Of a stretch of DNA of 64,000 nucleotides, positions 33,485 to 45,166 are shown in pieces. The position numbers and the translations under genes were made by a program. The DNA lies in NCBI GenBank assembly GCA_951799445.1, contig OX637295.1, positions 4,278,001-4,342,000 on the forward strand. Reading direction: 5' to 3'. The notes under the pieces were generated by a model, which was given only the letters and a program-made list of their open reading frames with translations, was not told where the DNA came from and made no database searches. The stretch is from Pseudisothecium myosuroides (taxonomy: Eukaryota; Streptophyta; Bryopsida; Hypnales; Lembophyllaceae). The number at the start of each line of letters is the position of its first letter. Within the stretch, counting starts at the first letter, position 1.

Positions 33485-34025
33485 TTGGGGGCTCGGACGC
33501 TGAATGTGATAATTAAATGTCTGGACAGGTGGAATAAGAAACCATTGTTGGATCGGAACACAATCAAGGTACCTTTGGTAGGTCGCCTGGTGGAAAAGCG
33601 GCGCCGAGGTAACATGCTCGTCACCCACCTCTTCATGGGGTCTGGAAAGGATCCTACTCCTGACTCTTGATCCATAGAATTCCAGCCGAGCTATGGCAAA
33701 GAGGAGCGCAGCTATGGAGCGTGTGTTGAATGTCACTCACAGGGGTACATGTGAGATCATTCTGCAAAAGACTCTGGCTCTCTATATTGTGGACAAGCAC
33801 TTCATATAGAGATTGGGTTTCATGTATCATAGCAGAAACAAGGTTCAAGCACCTTTCAGAAAATCTGGGAAACACTTTTACAACAGTCTGATGACAATGT
33901 ATGCGGAGTGCAAGAGTAAAGTTTTCATTGATTCAGTTGGAAATCTACATTTGAGGGATGCATCATGTATTATCTCTAGTGGGGGGTCACGGCTTCCGTT
34001 TTCTGTTGCTGAGAGGTGCAGATGA
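33485..34025 (+). other. Unassigned exon-like segments, right arm
   Basis: Partner of 2199-1659. Two open stretches, the second containing FYNSLMTMYAECKSKVFIDS. They could be exons of a longer dead gene downstream of 32402 or of a fused locus. I cannot name a protein. Confidence 0.25.
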
Positions 34026-34029
34026 TACA

Positions 34030-36189
34030 TGGATTTAAAAGATGTGTTATATAGTGTTGGGTGAATGACAGAGCTTTAGTACATGTATACAATGCAAGCT
34101 TTGATTTATCACAGTATTTATTACTCTCTATATATTTTTAATTATTTATTCAAGGTTTTCTTTTGAAATTCAATGAAAACCTTTAAATTAGCAATTTGTA
34201 ATTTTTTACCTTTTGGTACTACATTTAGAATAATATGCACTATAAAATTCTATCATTTCCATTATTTGATTCTATTTATTTTCGGATCTCATTTTTAAGA
34301 TCACACTTTTTCTACGAAGAATGTAGCTTGATATAAACCATTTTAGTTATTTTCAAATATTCACAACATCTTATTTTCAAGATCCATGTGGTACAAATGT
34401 GATTCAAATGCCACAAGAACCTAGAAAACATTTGCATAGATAAAAAGTCTTTATTTTGATGTTTTACTCAAAAAGACCATTTGTGTAAAAAAAATTCTAT
34501 CAATTCCAAGTACCTCACCTACTTCTATGCTAATGTTGTCACTTCCTTTACAACCTTGGGGGGACACTTGGGTTGAGTTAAAAAACCAAGTGAGTTAAAA
34601 CATAGGGTCCTTTTTATTAATTCATGAAAGGTGACATTTCTATATGATTATAAAATTTTACATGTAATGTAGGGTGCTATAAACTCAAGAAAGGAATAAT
34701 TTGAAAATCTAATTAGAATATGCCTAGAATATTCTACAATATACCTCAAGTATACCAAATATGTGATGTATGCTAGCCATGATGTGGAGAATGACAAGGA
34801 TTGCAAAGTGCTTCAGAATATGTATAAACAACTTTTCACTGTTTTCTATGTGTTGTTGGGTTTCTTTGAGGTTTTTGATACCGCAAGCAACATGTTGAGA
34901 GCTCAGAAGGATATAATGAGTATTGATGTTTGTCTAGACTATGGGTATATCTGGACGTACAAGTAACCAATTCCAGAAGGGCGAATTCTTCAAAAAACTC
35001 AAATAGTGTTTGTGGTGTAAGTCTGTGTTGCACATTTACACAACTATTCAGTACACCTATGTGTGCGTCTAGTAGTAAGTCAAAGTTTCTAAATTCAATA
35101 AATGCTTCTGGCACTTGTGTGCAAAATTTTAGAATTAGACTAGCCTTGTCAAGTGTTATGATCTGTTTTTTCAAAGCTACCTAATCCTTATAAAAATTTG
35201 GCAATGGTAGCATGGATCCTAAGGTGTGTCCGGTTAAGGTAGTATGCTCTAAAAGCGACCATTTAAGGGCTGGTCCACCTTTTTCATAGGTTTCCATAAA
35301 TGAAAATATTTTTGGATCATTTTTCAGAGAACGAAAAATGGATGTAGAACGTAACACAAGTGGTTTCATATTTTTTGAATCATTTTGAATTACTTATGAA
35401 TTTTCAAAAAAAATTGTTGTAAGCACCTATTTGTGATCTTAGGTCTTCCAAAATCCTACCACTTGCAACTTCTAAAGTGATTTGAGTAAATGAAGGCCAA
35501 TGATTGGCTCTTGCAATAAATAATGTTTATCTCTCGATTCTCTCAATGGCTTGAGAGGTCCATTTAAGAACCACCTCATATCCATTTAAGACCTAAATAT
35601 AGGGTCCATTTGAAAAGGATGGTTGCTTTTACAACAAACTATTTTATATATAGTACTAAATGAAATGATCTAGTCATCCAGTGTAATGACTGCCCGGAAA
35701 AATTTTCATAAAGAGTTTCATATATATATAACACTACAATCAATTCTAAATCAACCCTAGCTATTAGAGCTCTATGCACTTGAATATCAAAATATTGGCA
35801 CACTCAAATATGCCAATGTGTGCAACTTACTTGTACATGACCATCACGTGGACAAAATCGGCTTGAACTTCTTTCACCTATTTGTAAGATCAAAACAAAT
35901 TTTAATTCAAAAAATGAAGGATTCTACAACTATACCTATACTAGACAATACTTCAACCTCTCCCTACCTACAAGAAGACATTGCAAAGATTCCACCTCAC
36001 TCAAAAAGATCTAAACATTATGCATTCATTATAAATAGTCTAAAGATAGTTTACATTGTTGCACCTATATAGCTATTTTCAATGTTTTAGAGATAAAGAC
36101 TATTAATGAAAAAATTTAATCTTTATAATCAGATCCAACTTTCTTCAATATAAGATTTTGTAGGTGATCCTCTAAGGCCCACATGCCTT
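34030..36189. other. Outer right arm and junction to block B, no gene seen
   Basis: Up to 35690 this pairs with 1-1655. A 67-codon plus-strand frame (34763-34966) and a 112-codon minus-strand frame (35174-34836) overlap each other and are broken in the left arm. 35690-36189 is unique AT-rich sequence. Confidence 0.45.
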
Positions 36190-36574
36190 GTTGTAGGCAA
36201 CAAAAATTAGAAAATTGGTTGTGAAGAACAATTACTATTAAATTCACTGCTAAGGATAATTTGCTATTTTAAATAATAAAAAATGGATATGAAAAGAGAT
36301 TTTAGGGGGAATTAGCCATCACTAATTTTCCAATTACAAATGACATACAAATGATTGTGTCAGCAATAGAAGGCATACACTAGGGACACAAAGAAGAGCC
36401 AACTTTGCAAATTTTGTTTGTGGGCATTTGCTTTAGTGTATGATAAGATTGATCATGTATGTTTCAAAAAGTGGCATTTGTACTATAGGTGCTTTTCACT
36501 TGAGGTATGATACATGTCTATGCAAGAAAGAAAAAATTTGTAAGCATTCTCATAAGCCAAGCTAGTACCATTTC

Positions 36575-36790
36575 TAAGCTCTTGACCAATGAGATTGTTT
36601 AAGGTATGTTATTTTCTTGTAACAACTCCACTTGCTTCTACAATTTGAGTGCTTCTCCGTACTTCTTCAATAAGGAAATGTTTCTTTCTACCATTTCTAA
36701 GCTCTTGACCTATGAGATTGTTCAAGGTATCATGTTATTTTCTTGTAAACAACTCCACTTGCTTCTACAACTTGCATGCTTCTCCACACT
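36575..36790. repeat. Tandem duplication of about 120 bases with two empty TTAA sites
   Basis: ACCATTTCTAAGCTCTTGAC occurs twice, each followed by GAGATTGTT and then TTAAGG (36599) or TTCAAGG (36721). These are the unoccupied paralogues of the T3/T4 target. Confidence 0.8.
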
Positions 36791-37027
36791 TTTTCCGCAA
36801 AGAAGCGTTTTTCACAACAGGGCTGAATACCAATAAACAACCTGAAGTCACGTGTTTTCAAAACATGTCACTTGTTCAATCCTGCACAAATGAACACTCA
36901 GGGTTCTGAAAATTCTGGAGGTACTCTGGCTTATCATTAGTTTTGAAGCCTCATGCTCTACAGTCCAACTTGAAAGCAGGAGTAGCAAACTAAGTTTGAC
37001 TTGTACACACTCAGCTGATTCAGTGGT

Positions 37028-37165
37028 ATGGGCTGTGACAAAGTCTTAGCCAACGTGTTTGAAATAGCACCGGTAGTCCATATCGAGGAAACAATGCCAT
37101 CATTGAAGCCGATCATCACAAATCCGCTCACCCCTACTCACGCTGCAAACATAATGTTCTGCTAA
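37028..37165 (+). CDS. Small open frame, unassigned exon-like
   Basis: 45 codons from ATG to TAA: begins MGCDKVLANVFEIAPVVHIE and contains PIITNPLTPTHAAN. Composition is unlike its AT-rich neighbours, suggesting a piece of real coding sequence. The block A copy at 14049 is frame-shifted. It may be an exon remnant and not an expressed protein. Confidence 0.25.
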   Translation: MGCDKVLANVFEIAPVVHIEETMPSLKPIITNPLTPTHAANIMFC

Positions 37166-38642
37166 TTCTTATGGCCTTCATGTGACTACCACATTAATTG
37201 AAAATTAGTAACCTTTACAAAAGTTTTGCAAGTTTAAAAAAAGTTACAAGTTTAGGAATGTTTTTGAGCCTTCAGTTTTTACTTTTAAACTAGAAACTCC
37301 CGTTGTACTCATCAAGAAATGAATGTGAAGTTCATGTGAAATTAGCATCACGGGTAGAATTGAATTTGCACACTCTGGAATACTAGGAGAAGAAGGGAGT
37401 ATCTTCTTCACCCTAAAGTCATCCAAATTTTGGAAATAAATATTATTCTTACTATAGTAGTAGAAAAATGAAATATAAAAAGCACATACCAAATTGAGTT
37501 AATTTGTGTAAGGTAGGAGGGGCCGAAATTGCCCATTTAATAGTACATTGGCTTAGAATCTCTTCCATGTTGATTGAATCATTTTCTAACAAATTTTCAG
37601 GGATAGAAGAGACAAAGACACATCCATCACAATTTGATTTGTAAATTTAAGATCTAAATTGGCTTAGATGTGATTTTCTAAAGCTCACAACACTAGGTTG
37701 CTATTGAAGGCCATAGGTACTACTATTGAAATGTCAAAAAGTTGTCCGTCAATGGTGCAAATGGCATGCAAACCTTAACCCAAAAAGGATGGACTAGTTA
37801 TTGTGGAAATCAATTTTTTGGTAGGTACCACATAAATCATTGCTTAAGAAAACCCAAGAGCACTTGTTGGAGTTCTAGGGTTAAACTCGAACAACATGGT
37901 GCATGTAATTAGGACGGCACTAAGTGTCCCATCTCTCATAACTCCACCTTCTTTACACTGAAATTTTATCTACCATTCCAAATTAAACTTGCTCCCCAAC
38001 CACTCACAAAATTGTACAATAGTAAATCTCAAATTGGCACCAATTCTTCCCTCAACAGTTTTTCATTCATATATGAGTAACACTTCATGATCTACTGATA
38101 GGAGCAATTCTTGGAGCATGCACAGAATTAGCACCTCCTATCTTAATGTTCTTTCTTATCTTAGTACACCTTTCTTGACAGCGTGTGATTGAAACTCCAT
38201 CTTTCTGTGGGAAGAACCACCTCCAAACTTCTGTCTCTGTAGGCGTAACTCAAGACGTAAACGTGATGCAGACTTTTGTGGATTCGTAAGGATGATAGAG
38301 CGAATAACCTACATTGGAGGAGAATTGGGGGGAGAAATTGGTGGCCACCAAAAACAATATCTTAATTTGTGTGTTTTGCATGTATGTGAGAAGCTCCTTT
38401 AATTGTACAAGACAGTGACTGTGCAGCTCAAGATGTTTGAAGAAACTACTTCATGAGTTGCAGTCGGGTGCGCTTAAGAAAGTCGAGTTTTCCATTGCAC
38501 CAAGGTCAGTACTTAAAGGAACAAGCATTTGGAGCAGTTCCACAAGCTTCAGTTGTACTGCACTTGGAGTTCTTCAATTCGAACGTGTTGGTATTTCATT
38601 CGTGAGCTTGTGTCGTGACTACTGACAACTTAGCTACCGACC
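37166..38642. other. Upstream region of aspartic protease copy 2
   Basis: Aligns with 14160-15387. The last 500 bases are the probable promoter and 5' UTR, best conserved around 38290-38640. No gene of its own is supported. Confidence 0.45.
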
Positions 38643-41513
38643 ATGGCAGCTGGAAGGCAGCTTGGGCTTACTTCTTGTTGTTGGGTGCTGGTATTGCTGG
38701 CCTTGTCAGGAGCTTCGGGGCTTGCCAATGCGCAGCAGAGGGGATTACTGGAGTTCAACTCCAACAAGGTGAAAGATAGATTTCTCCGGTGGCTCCCGGG
38801 ATTAGTCAGTGTGTCAGGTCTCTTGTTGGTCCCTGTCCGCTGTCTGTCGTGTCTTGTGTTGGTACCCAGGCCATTTGTGTCTGGGAGTTGTATTTTTTAT
38901 TTTTGCAATGAAATTCCGTTTCATTTGTGTCAAAAAAAAAGAAAAAGAAAAAAAGAAGACAGATTTCTCTATTAAATCTCACAATTCTCGCAGTCGCTAG
39001 GTGCTTTGTTTACCTCCTCAGTCAAACATTAGTGTAACTAAGTCCAGAATGGGAGGCGAAATTCAATACTTCTGGAACGGAAGAAGAAAAACTCTGACCA
39101 GTCCAAAGAATGAGGAGTCTTTTTGCAGTATTTCTACTGAGGAAGTCACATGGACATTTATGGTTTCACTTGGTTTCTTTTGTACCATGATTCTATAACC
39201 GTGTCTGTAACACGCCTTAATAGGATCAGGACCGAAGAATTCTCTTTAATTTGGAGCTGTCAAGTTTTTCGTGGTTGAGAAGGCGACATTATTAACTCAT
39301 AGTGTGGCAGTTAACGGTCAGCCTCCTGATGAAGAAACATATACACTCTTGAGCATTCTTGATTCAATGGTCTCCAAATTAGCACTATCTCCAATAACAT
39401 CCTTGAGCAGTTGAGCCTGGTGGCTCTTCCACTTTGGAGGTGATCTAAAAATTGTTGTACCCATGGATACGCAAATTAGAATGCAAATTGCTTCACATCC
39501 ACCTTATTGTGGTCTCTACGCTAAGTTTACCACCTCCGTCCCCCTCTTGGCTGTCTAAATCACTGCGTTTCCTTCCTTGCACCATTTCTATAGAATTGGA
39601 CCATGCAATTTAACGAATTCCACGTTCACTGCAGGTACTTCGAGCTAGCCTGATGCACCGAGACCACCCAGAGTCACCACTGAGTGTGCCAGGCACCACC
39701 ACTGAGTCCCGTTACCACGCCGCAGTTGCACGTGACAATGCTCGCATGGTGCGCCGGGGCCTGGCTGCTACTGCTGTGGAATTCAACACCTCCATCGGCT
39801 CCGCATTAGCCGAGGCTGATTTAGAATATATCATGACTATGTACTTGGGCACTCCTGGGCAGAAATTCTTCCTCATTATGGACACCGGGAGTGATTTGGT
39901 GTGGGTGCAGTGTGTCCCTTGCATCCAATGCTACAATGAAACCAATCCGTTTTTCGACCCCTCCAAGTCCAGCACCTACTATGCGGAATCTTGCAACAGC
40001 TCCAACTGTAACCAAACGCTGGTAAGCTCACAAACAGGACTTGCATGTCACAGAAGACGTCTCTCGACTCTTCCCGAGTATTTTCAGTTGTTTTGGTTAC
40101 CTGGTAAAATACAGTATCAGACGGATTTGGGGGGGTTTTAAATTTTTCTTTTTGAGATTAAGGAAATAAACAAACTTGTATAGAGTCTAGTTTTAATGAG
40201 GATGCAACAGCTGAAAAAATAAAGTTATGGTAAATAAGATCATGTGGTTACAACTTCTAAAAAAGGAATAAAATTTGATTGATAGCCCTTTTTGTTTTAA
40301 GAGTGCTGATTTTTGGTAGTTTTGTGAATATTTGTCAATTTCTAGCTTATGGATATTTAAGGGTTAAGGAGTGAGTTTGGCATAGTCTAGTATTTTATTT
40401 CTATAAGAGGTGCTCATGATTTCATTTTGGAACTACTAATGTTTGAAGATTTAGTTTGAATGATTGTGATTTAAATTTGAGCATACATGGATTTGTATTG
40501 CAGTTGGGAAACCCAGCCTTTTGCAATAGTCAAAACACATGCCAAATCAACTACGCATATGCCCAAGCTGGAAGTGATTATCAAGGAGTATTGTCAACTG
40601 AAACCATTTCATTCAGCAACTCAACGGAGAGTGTCCCAAACATTCTTTTTGGGTGTATGAACAACAATACAGCTAGCTTTGGACTTGTTGATGGCTTTGT
40701 TGGATTTGGTCGCGGGCCTTTTTCCTTACCCAATCAACTAAGTACATTGAACTCCACCAATGTGTTTTCTTATTGCCTTGTTCCCTTTGATGTTTCAACA
40801 ACTTTAACTTCATCCTTGGAATTTGGGGTGCCTGACACCAACGAATTGCAATTGGTGTACACTCCAATTTTGGACAATGATCTTTCTTCTACATATTATT
40901 GGGTCAACATGACGGGTATTAGCATAAATGGCATGGATGTGAGCGTCTCTTCAACATCATTAGAATACAACTCTAGTTCACAGTCAGGTGGAACATTTTT
41001 CGACTCAGGATCAACATATATCACATTCACTGAAGACATTTGGACTGTTGTCACACAGGTAATGTCAATTTTACAATCACATTCCAAAGCTCATGTATTA
41101 AACTTTCAGAAGCAAATTGCAACACTTTGCATCAATATAATGATTTTGGAGTAATACTAACTTGGGTAAATTTTTTGCAGCATTTGAAAGACCTCATCAC
41201 CTACCCACTGATACCAAATGATGACAACGTAACCATATGCTACAATACTAGTGAAGTGCAATACGTCGCGTATCCAAACATGACTCTTCATTTTTCAAGT
41301 CTTGATAGCACCATCGTGGATTTTGAACTAAGTGGACAAAACCTCTTCATTTCGTATTCAGATGGCAGTGATTGTTTGGCTATATCTAGTGGTGCAATTG
41401 GCGGTACTAACACCATTGGCAATGTTGCCCAAGCAGACCATTATGTTGAGACTGATTTAGAAAATATGAAGATTGGATGGACATCTAGAAATTGTTCAGT
41501 AGTTCCTATGTAG
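38643..41513 (+). CDS. Nepenthesin-type aspartic protease, copy 2
   Basis: Secreted pepsin-like protease, paralogue of 15388-18223. Exons 38643-38768, 39635-40021, 40504-41058 and 41181-41513 join in phase 0 to 466 residues. Signal peptide core CCWVLVLLALSGASGLANA; propeptide with LMHRDHPESPLS; first catalytic motif DTGSDLVWVQC; Cys-rich insert; second catalytic motif FDSGSTY; tail SRNCSVVPM. Both catalytic aspartates and the likely flap Tyr190 are kept, so it should be active. Compared with copy 1, exon 3 has few changes (for example DSGS for DSGT), and exon 4 is two residues longer with changes clustered near DVDCL/GSDCL. The same LINE fragment sits in intron 1. Confidence 0.93.
38787..38956 (+). 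mobile_element. LINE or SINE-like insertion in intron 1, copy 2
   Basis: 170 bases with an A-rich tail, flanked by AGATAGATTTCTC (38774-38786) and AGACAGATTTCTC (38957-38969), a 13-base duplication with one mismatch. Same insertion as 15532-15697. Confidence 0.75.
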
Positions 41514-41895
41514 AAACTATTTGCAATTTGTAGATAACCCTCAAGAGTTAGGAGGGTCTACAACATTATCAAATAAAATATTGAGTCGTTATTATAGTAA
41601 ATAAAATGTCTAGATTTGCATTTTGTGATTGATCCAAGGGCTTATAACAATGAGAAATATTATTGATTATATCAACTTCTTTTTCACTAACCAATGGGAC
41701 ATTACAAGGCAATTTGTAAGCCTCAAATTTCAAACTTAACATTTCTTACAAACAATACTCTGACCCTTTAACTTCAAAAAATCCTTTATCAATGTGTGAT
41801 TCTATAGTTTAATACAACTCACACCTAATTGGTTAGTTGCAAATGATTGTGAAATTGATATAAAAATAAAAGATATGGTTCTACTTTACTTTAAT
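41514..41895. other. 3' flank of aspartic protease copy 2
   Basis: Probable 3' UTR and intergenic sequence, with AATAAA at 41600-41605 and the unoccupied TTAA site at 41819-41822 (where block A has T5). Confidence 0.5.
41600..41605 (+). promoter_or_regulatory. Putative polyadenylation signal, copy 2
   Basis: AATAAA 87 bases after the stop codon, at the same place as in copy 1. Confidence 0.45.
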
Positions 41896-42136
41896 TTAAC
41901 CCCTAAAGTTTCATTGTCTCTACAAAGGACAAAATGAATTGTAGGAAGGGTTTTTTGAGCAAAGCATTTGGCTAATTTTTTGAAACATTTTTTTAAGATA
42001 GAAATATTTATTATATTTTGAAAATATAATTTTTATTTCAATTGTGCATGGGAGCAAAATTTATACCACAATAATTCTGAACTTCAACTCTGTATACAAC
42101 AAAAGAAATCCACAAATACTTCAATAAATGAGATTT

Positions 42137-42395
42137 GGGGGGTCTGGAGGGCCGTTTTCAGGCCTGTTCCCGACCTTGGTCCCCCAGGCCTTAAAGAACG
42201 CCACTGTCAGATTTTTTTTTTTTTTTTTTTTAATTTAAAAAAAAAAAAATTCTTAAAATGAAAAACAAAGAATTCCCCCCCCCCCGGAAACTGATGTGGC
42301 CGACTCTCGGCCATGTCAGCGTAGCTGCTGCAATACAGTTTCGGCCTGTTTTCGAGGCTGGGAACTCTGGGGAACTCATAGCCCTCCAAAGGGGC
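42137..42395. mobile_element. GGGG-ended inverted-repeat element
   Basis: About 259 bases absent from block A. Start GGGGGGTCTGGAGGGC, end GCCCTCCAAAGGGGCT, so the termini are inverted repeats, and pairing extends inward through GGCCTGTT / AACAGGCC-like words. The middle holds long T, A and C homopolymers. It is GC-rich compared with its host. The target duplication is not clear. Confidence 0.6.
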
Positions 42396-42616
42396 TGAAA
42401 AACATCTAATGGAAATGAAATTTAAATTTTTTTCTTGTAGGTTGTATTTTTTTTACATGGAAAGCTATGATTTATTCCATTTGGATTTATGATGTGAAAA
42501 TTATAGAGCATCTTGTTTTGCTAGCAATTAGAGCATCTTCTTGAAAAAAATAAAGAATTAGATTCTTTTTTGAGCTCAATTTTCTTTTTTTTCTTATAAT
42601 AAGAAGCTCAATAGGG

Positions 42617-43543
42617 TTAATTCCAAAAGGCCCATTGTCCCTTTAGGGGCAAATGAATTTCAGGCAGGTACCTACGGGCTGAATTTTTGTCATGATTTTT
42701 TTAAAATTTTTTTGAAGATAGAAAAATTGATAAGCTCTGTGAAAATATAAATTTTTCACAATCAGTGCCCATGAACAACAGTTATGACCAAATAAGCTCA
42801 AAACAAGGGACGGGGGGCAGTCTGGGCAACAAAAAAAATTTGCAAAAAATTTGATTTTTTAAAAAAAATATTTTTTTTCTCATAGATTATAATTTTTTTC
42901 TATTTGGAAACCTTTGATTCATTTCATTTGGATTTGTTATGAGAAAGTTATGGACATTCTTGCTTTTGGGGGCAGTTAGAGCATCTTCTTGAAAAAATTA
43001 ATTTGTAGGATATAATTCTGAATGCAATTTTTCAAATTTTTCAATTTTTTTTTTTGCATGGTCTAGTTTATTTGCAAGAACAATCTCACCATTGGAACTA
43101 GTGCATTTTAATTCCATCTAAAAGATATGAATATTTTAGATTTTCCTTCTATCTTGTACCTACTTCTACTTAACAAAATTTTTTTAAATGATAATTAAGT
43201 TTTTTTGAATTTTTTTTTCCTAGACTCTCAACTCAATTCTCCACTATAAAGATTTAAAGCTCAAAACTTTGTAGTGCAAAAATTTAAGTTAAAAATGTTT
43301 ATAAGTAAAAAAATCTAGTCCTACAATGTGCTAAAGAAATTGTTTTTTTCACTTTAAACGCAAATATCTTGCAATCTGAGTGGTCAAAAATTCTGAAATT
43401 TTTTCCAAATGTTTTCATACTAGTAAGGTGTAAGATCCTACGATATATGTGCAAAAAAAATTCAATTTTTTTTTCCTCGCTTTAGAAATAGTAGTTTTGA
43501 GTGTTTTTTGGCAATAAAAAAGCCTTGGGCCTTTAGGAGCTAA
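42617..43543 (-). mobile_element. TTAA element T10, nested in T9
   Basis: About 927 bases; the left TTAA (42617-42620) is followed by a terminus that is the reverse complement of the T1 right end (CCATTGTCC), and the right end is GCCTTGGGCCTTTAGGAGCTAA, where the TTAA has drifted to CTAA. Block A keeps the empty target TTAA at 20344-20347 inside T6, with the same ATTGCTAG flank. It belongs to family 1, inserted in a relative. Confidence 0.8.
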
Positions 43544-44003
43544 TGTAGATTGCTAGAACAATGTCACCAGTGGGATTAGTGTGTTTTAATTCCATCTCAG
43601 ATCTATTAATGGCTTAGTTTTTCCTTCTATCTTATACTTGCTTCTAATTAACAAATTTTTTATAAATAAAAATCATTTAGTTTTTTTTGGATTTTTTTTA
43701 GACTATCAACTTAATTATTTATGATAATTTTTTTAATTCAAAATACACAATGCAAAAAAATATCAAATTATGAGGATCCAAAAAACCATGTTTTCTTCAC
43801 TTTGAACACATTTATCTTCTATTCTACGTAGTCAAAGCTTCTGACATTTTTTCCATACATTTTTTCCAATAGTCCATTGCAAGATCCTATGGTTAGATAT
43901 ACAAAAAAAATTGCAATTTTTAAATTTTTGCTTTGTATACTAGAAATGGCAATTTTGATTGGATAGATTTAAAAAAAAAACGTCTTAGGACTTCAGGGGT
44001 TAA

Positions 44004-45166
44004 AATAAAATAAGAGGTTCTTGTGAATCAATCCATACATGAAAGTTGAAAGAAACGTGTAAATTAAAAATGTTGACACCTAAAGTGTTAATATTTGTTT
44101 TTCTTCAAAAAAATATACTCAAAATTACCATTTCTACTACAATGAGCTAAAAAAAACAAAAAGATGAATTTCATAGGAATTTAACACTAAAATCTGGTAA
44201 TGTACTTGTATACAATCAATTGGTAAGAAGTTTGAAAAGCTCGACCTCATAGAATGCAATTTATTACCATTTGAAGTGAAATAAAAAGTTTTTGGCCCTT
44301 CCCTAAAAATTCTAAATTACTTTGACTGTCCTTTCTGCAAAAAATTTCACAATGGATTTTGAATTTTAAAATATATCATAATCAAGATCTTGTTAGGCAT
44401 ATTCCCTCAAATTATTTTATGTAACCAAGACTTATAATTACATTTAAAATATTCCTATAGTGCAAGGACATGCTACAAATTAACAATGATACACTAACTT
44501 GTTTGAAAGCAAGTTTTCCACCACACACTTTCAAAATTCAAGAATCTCAACAATGTATTAAAAGATTCATTCAACCTTTCCAAGAACAAAAGAAAAAGTT
44601 ATGAAAAAACAAAACCTTTAGTTTCTATAAAAAACAGAAGGCCAATGCAAAATCCTAAGAGCTGGCCTAAGACTTTGGGCATCCAACAATGGCATGACCT
44701 ACTATGTTCTCCCTCTAATTCAAGCTTGTTCTAAACATCATGTTCCTTATAGGAAACTTTGTATTTGAGATTGTTACACGCATATTCATTCCTTCTAAAT
44801 GGACTAAATACTATTTGAGATTTTGTTATTTATAGGATGGCTAGAAAAGGGCAAAAAAAGGACTATTTAAATGATATCTTTTGAATTGTTGCATAGTCCA
44901 TGTCACATGCTCTCTCATCAAACTTGTTGCCTTGCTGCAATTTGCCTCCTAAGCTTCTTCATCTTCTTCATCCACAATCTAGGAATATTAGCTTGACCAA
45001 GTTGTACACTAAACTATTTTTCCAAATACTTTGTTTCTAACTTCTAAACTATGCAATAAATTGGATATGCTTTTGTTTTCTTCTTGTGTGCGTTTGCAGT
45101 TCTTTGTCTGTGTTTCTTTGGTCTGGGCTGTGGGGGTTTGTGGTGTAGGTGCAATGCGATTGAGCG
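44004..45166. other. End of block B and upstream of the transposase remnant
   Basis: 44080-44150 carries a decayed family 1 start (TTGACACCTAAAG). The rest aligns with 20430-21285 of block A. After 45054 the composition turns GC-richer towards the ATG at 45167. Confidence 0.45.

Larger units (their letters stand above)
28674..35690. repeat. Right arm of the long inverted repeat
   Basis: This is the reverse-complement partner of 1-7476. The arms enclose about 21 kb. The right arm lacks the TTAA element found in the left arm at 4954-5882 and keeps the simple target TTAA at 30727-30730. It also lacks the CAGGG element at 6385-6648 and instead has about 730 bases (29505-30232) with no left counterpart. 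Its inner end abuts the TTAA element 27384-28670. Confidence 0.93.
41896..44003 (+). mobile_element. TTAA element T9, family 1, host of nested insertions
   Basis: Starts TTAACCCCTAAAGTTTC at 41896 and ends CTTCAGGGGTTAA at 44000-44003. Without the nested T10 (42617-43543) and the GGGG-ended element (42137-42395) it would be about 0.9 kb, the size of T1. Interior words around 43545-43700 are the same family as the nested copy. The block A counterpart (19914) has lost its 3' end. Confidence 0.75.
36190..45054. repeat. Duplicated block B (holds aspartic protease copy 2)
   Basis: Direct repeat of block A (12625-21285). It begins at TTGTAGGCAACAAAAATTAG and ends near TAACTTCTAAACTATG. It lacks T4 and T5 and carries T10 and the GGGG-ended element instead. 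Confidence 0.93.
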
